Source of the DNA: Alisma plantago-aquatica
Taxonomy: Eukaryota > Streptophyta > Magnoliopsida > Alismatales > Alismataceae
Assembly: GCA_963693085.1 (NCBI GenBank)
Contig: OY856413.1
Location: forward strand, 746,143,056-746,207,055
Direction of reading: 5' to 3'
DNA: 64,000 bases
Shown: one piece after another, positions 61,931 to 64,000 of the stretch
How positions within the stretch are numbered: the stretch's first letter is position 1
Layout: every line of letters starts with the position of its first letter
Notes under the pieces: model-generated
Told to the model about the DNA's origin: nothing
The model's input: only the letters and a program-made list of their open reading frames with translations
The model's database searches: none
Made by a program: the position numbers and the translations under genes

Positions 61931-62250
61931 TGTAACATCCCTGACCTGGGTTACACTTTAACCCTAGGTGTTTTGATTAAGAAAGATGATTATATGTTTA
62001 ATCTTATCTTGTGAAAAGTAATTAGGGCTCATGAGAAACTTATGTTTCAATTTTGGTCCTGTTTGAACAATGTTGAAGCAATGTTTGCTTATTTTGGACT
62101 AAAGTTCAAATTACCCAAGTTGAGGGGTTAAATTGCAAATGTTGCATGATAAGATGTTCCTCATAGGTTGAAGCATCATGAGAATGAAGATGATGCAGAG
62201 GTATGTCTTGTGGTAGCCTGAGTACCAAGGAAAAGCTGATAAATTTGTGT
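61931..62250 (+). repeat. Element-B-type LTR 5' tip
   Basis: TGTAACATCCCTGACCTGGG and the next 300 bases align with the reverse complement of 48080-48396, so this piece is in plus orientation. Similarity fades near 62250. Confidence 0.8.
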
Positions 62251-62349
62251 GAAATAACTTTTTGTTGATCAAAACTCTATGGTGTCTCCATAATAATGAG
62301 GTGTTACGTGAGGACATGATGATATGATGCATGGATAATATCTGAAACC

Positions 62350-64000
62350 ATAACGAACCAACTCCAAGGACCTGAGAGTATAGAGACGACACATAGGAAT
62401 TCTATCTACAAGACATGACAGACAGTACACTCAACCTGAGCTGTCACTGTTGTCCCTGCTGCTGTTGTTCTTTCTCTGTAGAAAGGTCTTCACCTCCTCA
62501 TGCACGTCTACCTAAAAATTTGGATCCCATGGGGGTGAGACAATTGTAATTGTCCTAGCGAGAGATATAACTCTTTGCCAACAATGTTATTATCACAGTT
62601 AAATAGTATTAAACTGAGCAGAGGATAAGTAGTTTAGAATATTCTCATATTTTAAAGCATTGCAACTTATCTATGATAGAGCAATAAATCATCCATTCTC
62701 TTTATAAGGAATAGGAAGAACATGTATATCATTTACCCATCATACTATATCAACATCTCAAGCTTATCCTGTGATACTCATTATCATGGTATGTCATCCA
62801 TGAATCGTTCTCATTTCTATCTGTTGGCCTCAGCCAAAATGCTAACCAGATATTGAATTGTACCAGTCATGTGAGTATACATCATCATATTATATCTAGG
62901 CATTGGACTATGCCAATCATGTGCAACCATTCCAGGCATTGGACTATGCCAATCCTGTGACATTATTCCAGGCATTGGGTTATTACCAATCCTGTGCAAT
63001 TATTCTAGGTATTGGGTTATGACCAATCCTATGTTATTATTCTAGGCATTGGGATTTAACCAATCCTGTGTTATTATTCCAGGCATTGGGATTTAACCAA
63101 TCCTATGTTATTATTCCAGGCATTGGGATTTAACCAATCCTATGTTATTATTCCAGGCATTGGGATTTAACCAATCTTGTGTTATTCTTCCAGGCATTGG
63201 GATTTAACCAATCATGTGTTATTATTCCAGGCATTGGGATTTAACCAATCCTGTGTTATTATTCCAGGCATTGGGATTTAACCAATGTTGTGTTATTATT
63301 CTAGGTATTGGGTTATTACCAATCCTGTGCAATTATTCTAGGTATTGAACTATGTCAATCCTGTGACATTATTCTAGGCATTGGGTTATTACCAATCCTG
63401 TGGAATTATTCCAGGCATTGGGTTATTACCAATCCTGTGCAATTATTCCAGGTATTGGGTTATTACCAATCCTGTGAAATTATTCCAAGTATTGAACTAT
63501 GTCAATCCTGTGACATTATTCCAGGCATTGGGTTATTACCAATCCTGTGCAATTATTCCAGGTATTGGGTTATTACCAATCATGTGCAATTATCCAGGTA
63601 TTGGGTTATTACCAATCCTGTGTAATTATTCTAGGTATTGGGTTATTACCAATCCTGTGCAATTATTCCAAGCATTGGACTATGCCAATCATGTGCATCT
63701 CATCACTGAATACCACATCACCTTTACTAGGCATTATACCTTGGCCAGGCCATCATACTTATTCACATCCTTTATATAATGCAAGTATTTCTTTTATCTC
63801 CTTTAAGCATATTCAAAACACTATAGCCCTTATTTGGCTTTAAGCATAAAGCATGTATGATTAAGATTTCATTATTATTATTGTATTCATTTATTATTAT
63901 TATTATGCTACTAAGTTTCCATTTCCTAGTTTATTTGAACATTATCATTTCTTACATGATATTTTTATAAACATCTTGTCACCTCTCACTAGGCAACAAA
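62350..64000 (-). repeat. Element-B-type LTR body, opposite orientation, runs off the window
   Basis: From GGACCTGAGAGTA onward it aligns on the plus strand with about 37585-38150 of element B, which is a minus-strand LTR. It carries the conserved stem-loop (62537-62556) and ends inside a 57-bp-type unit (63973-64000). A 37-bp array absent from the other copies occupies 62895-63690. Confidence 0.75.
62895..63690. repeat. 37-bp tandem repeat, about 21 units
   Basis: The unit is AGGCATTGGGTTATTACCAA plus a TCCTGTG(N)AATTATTCC-like tail. Every unit carries ATTGG-N6/7-CCAAT or a matched variant. A block of four units repeats at about 147 bp. Confidence 0.92.

Noticed and set aside
62895..63690. 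CRISPR-like regular repeat
   Set aside because: Units abut with no unique spacers and the DNA is plant retrotransposon sequence.
63308..63843. Several overlapping frames repeating GYYQSC-type peptides
   Set aside because: Two or three frames are open at once through the 37-bp array, the mark of a repeat without stops rather than a gene.

Overview
This window is plant nuclear DNA made almost entirely of nested long-terminal-repeat (LTR) retrotransposons. I see no intact host gene, rRNA, tRNA or CRISPR array. The evidence is Ty3/gypsy gag-pol with a C-terminal chromodomain, initiator-tRNA-Met primer binding sites (TGGTATCAGAGC), LTRs of 3.4-5 kb, 5-bp target-site duplications (TSDs) and a hAT-type MITE. 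This is the heterochromatic intergenic landscape of a repeat-rich seed plant. The species cannot be named from the sequence.

Layout. 1-757: 3' end of a gag gene followed almost at once by a polypurine tract (PPT), with no pol between. 758-4683: probable LTR of that element, followed by a PBS-like site. 4698-8684: AT-rich, unassigned. 8690-20989: complete Tekay/Del-type chromovirus ('copy 1') with 3.7-kb LTRs and TSD CATAT; its gag-pol is in one frame but has nine stop codons. About 21.1-28.1 kb: an old Ty3-type element with diverged terminal repeats, no recognisable coding, a 74-bp tandem array and a hAT MITE (25838-26252). 29218-52363: second member of the same chromovirus family ('copy 2'), inserted into a minus-strand reverse-transcriptase-associated pseudogene whose halves lie at 29000-29217 and 52364-52810. 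37289-48396: an 11.1-kb non-autonomous element ('element B', minus strand) inserted in the pol of copy 2 with TSD TGGTG. It has about 4.95-kb LTRs and only 1.2 kb of internal DNA. 53.8-56.2 kb: a diverged relative of the copy 1/2 LTR. 56268-60659: another long LTR between PPT-like and PBS sites. 61931-64000: pieces of an element-B-type LTR joined in opposite orientations.

How the parts relate. Copies 1 and 2 are dead members of the coding (autonomous-type) family. Element B keeps the LTR tips, the PBS plus about 48 nt of leader, a 33-codon relic of the gag start, and the PPT region of that family. It therefore looks like a deletion-derived parasite once mobilised by relatives of copies 1 and 2. 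A short stem-loop about 0.5 kb from the LTR 3' end is conserved in all seven LTRs of both families that I could compare. The LTRs of element B are filled with several unrelated tandem or interspersed arrays, each built around a short palindrome, and in two arrays the arms change together. These shared-signal and palindrome observations are the most novel material here.
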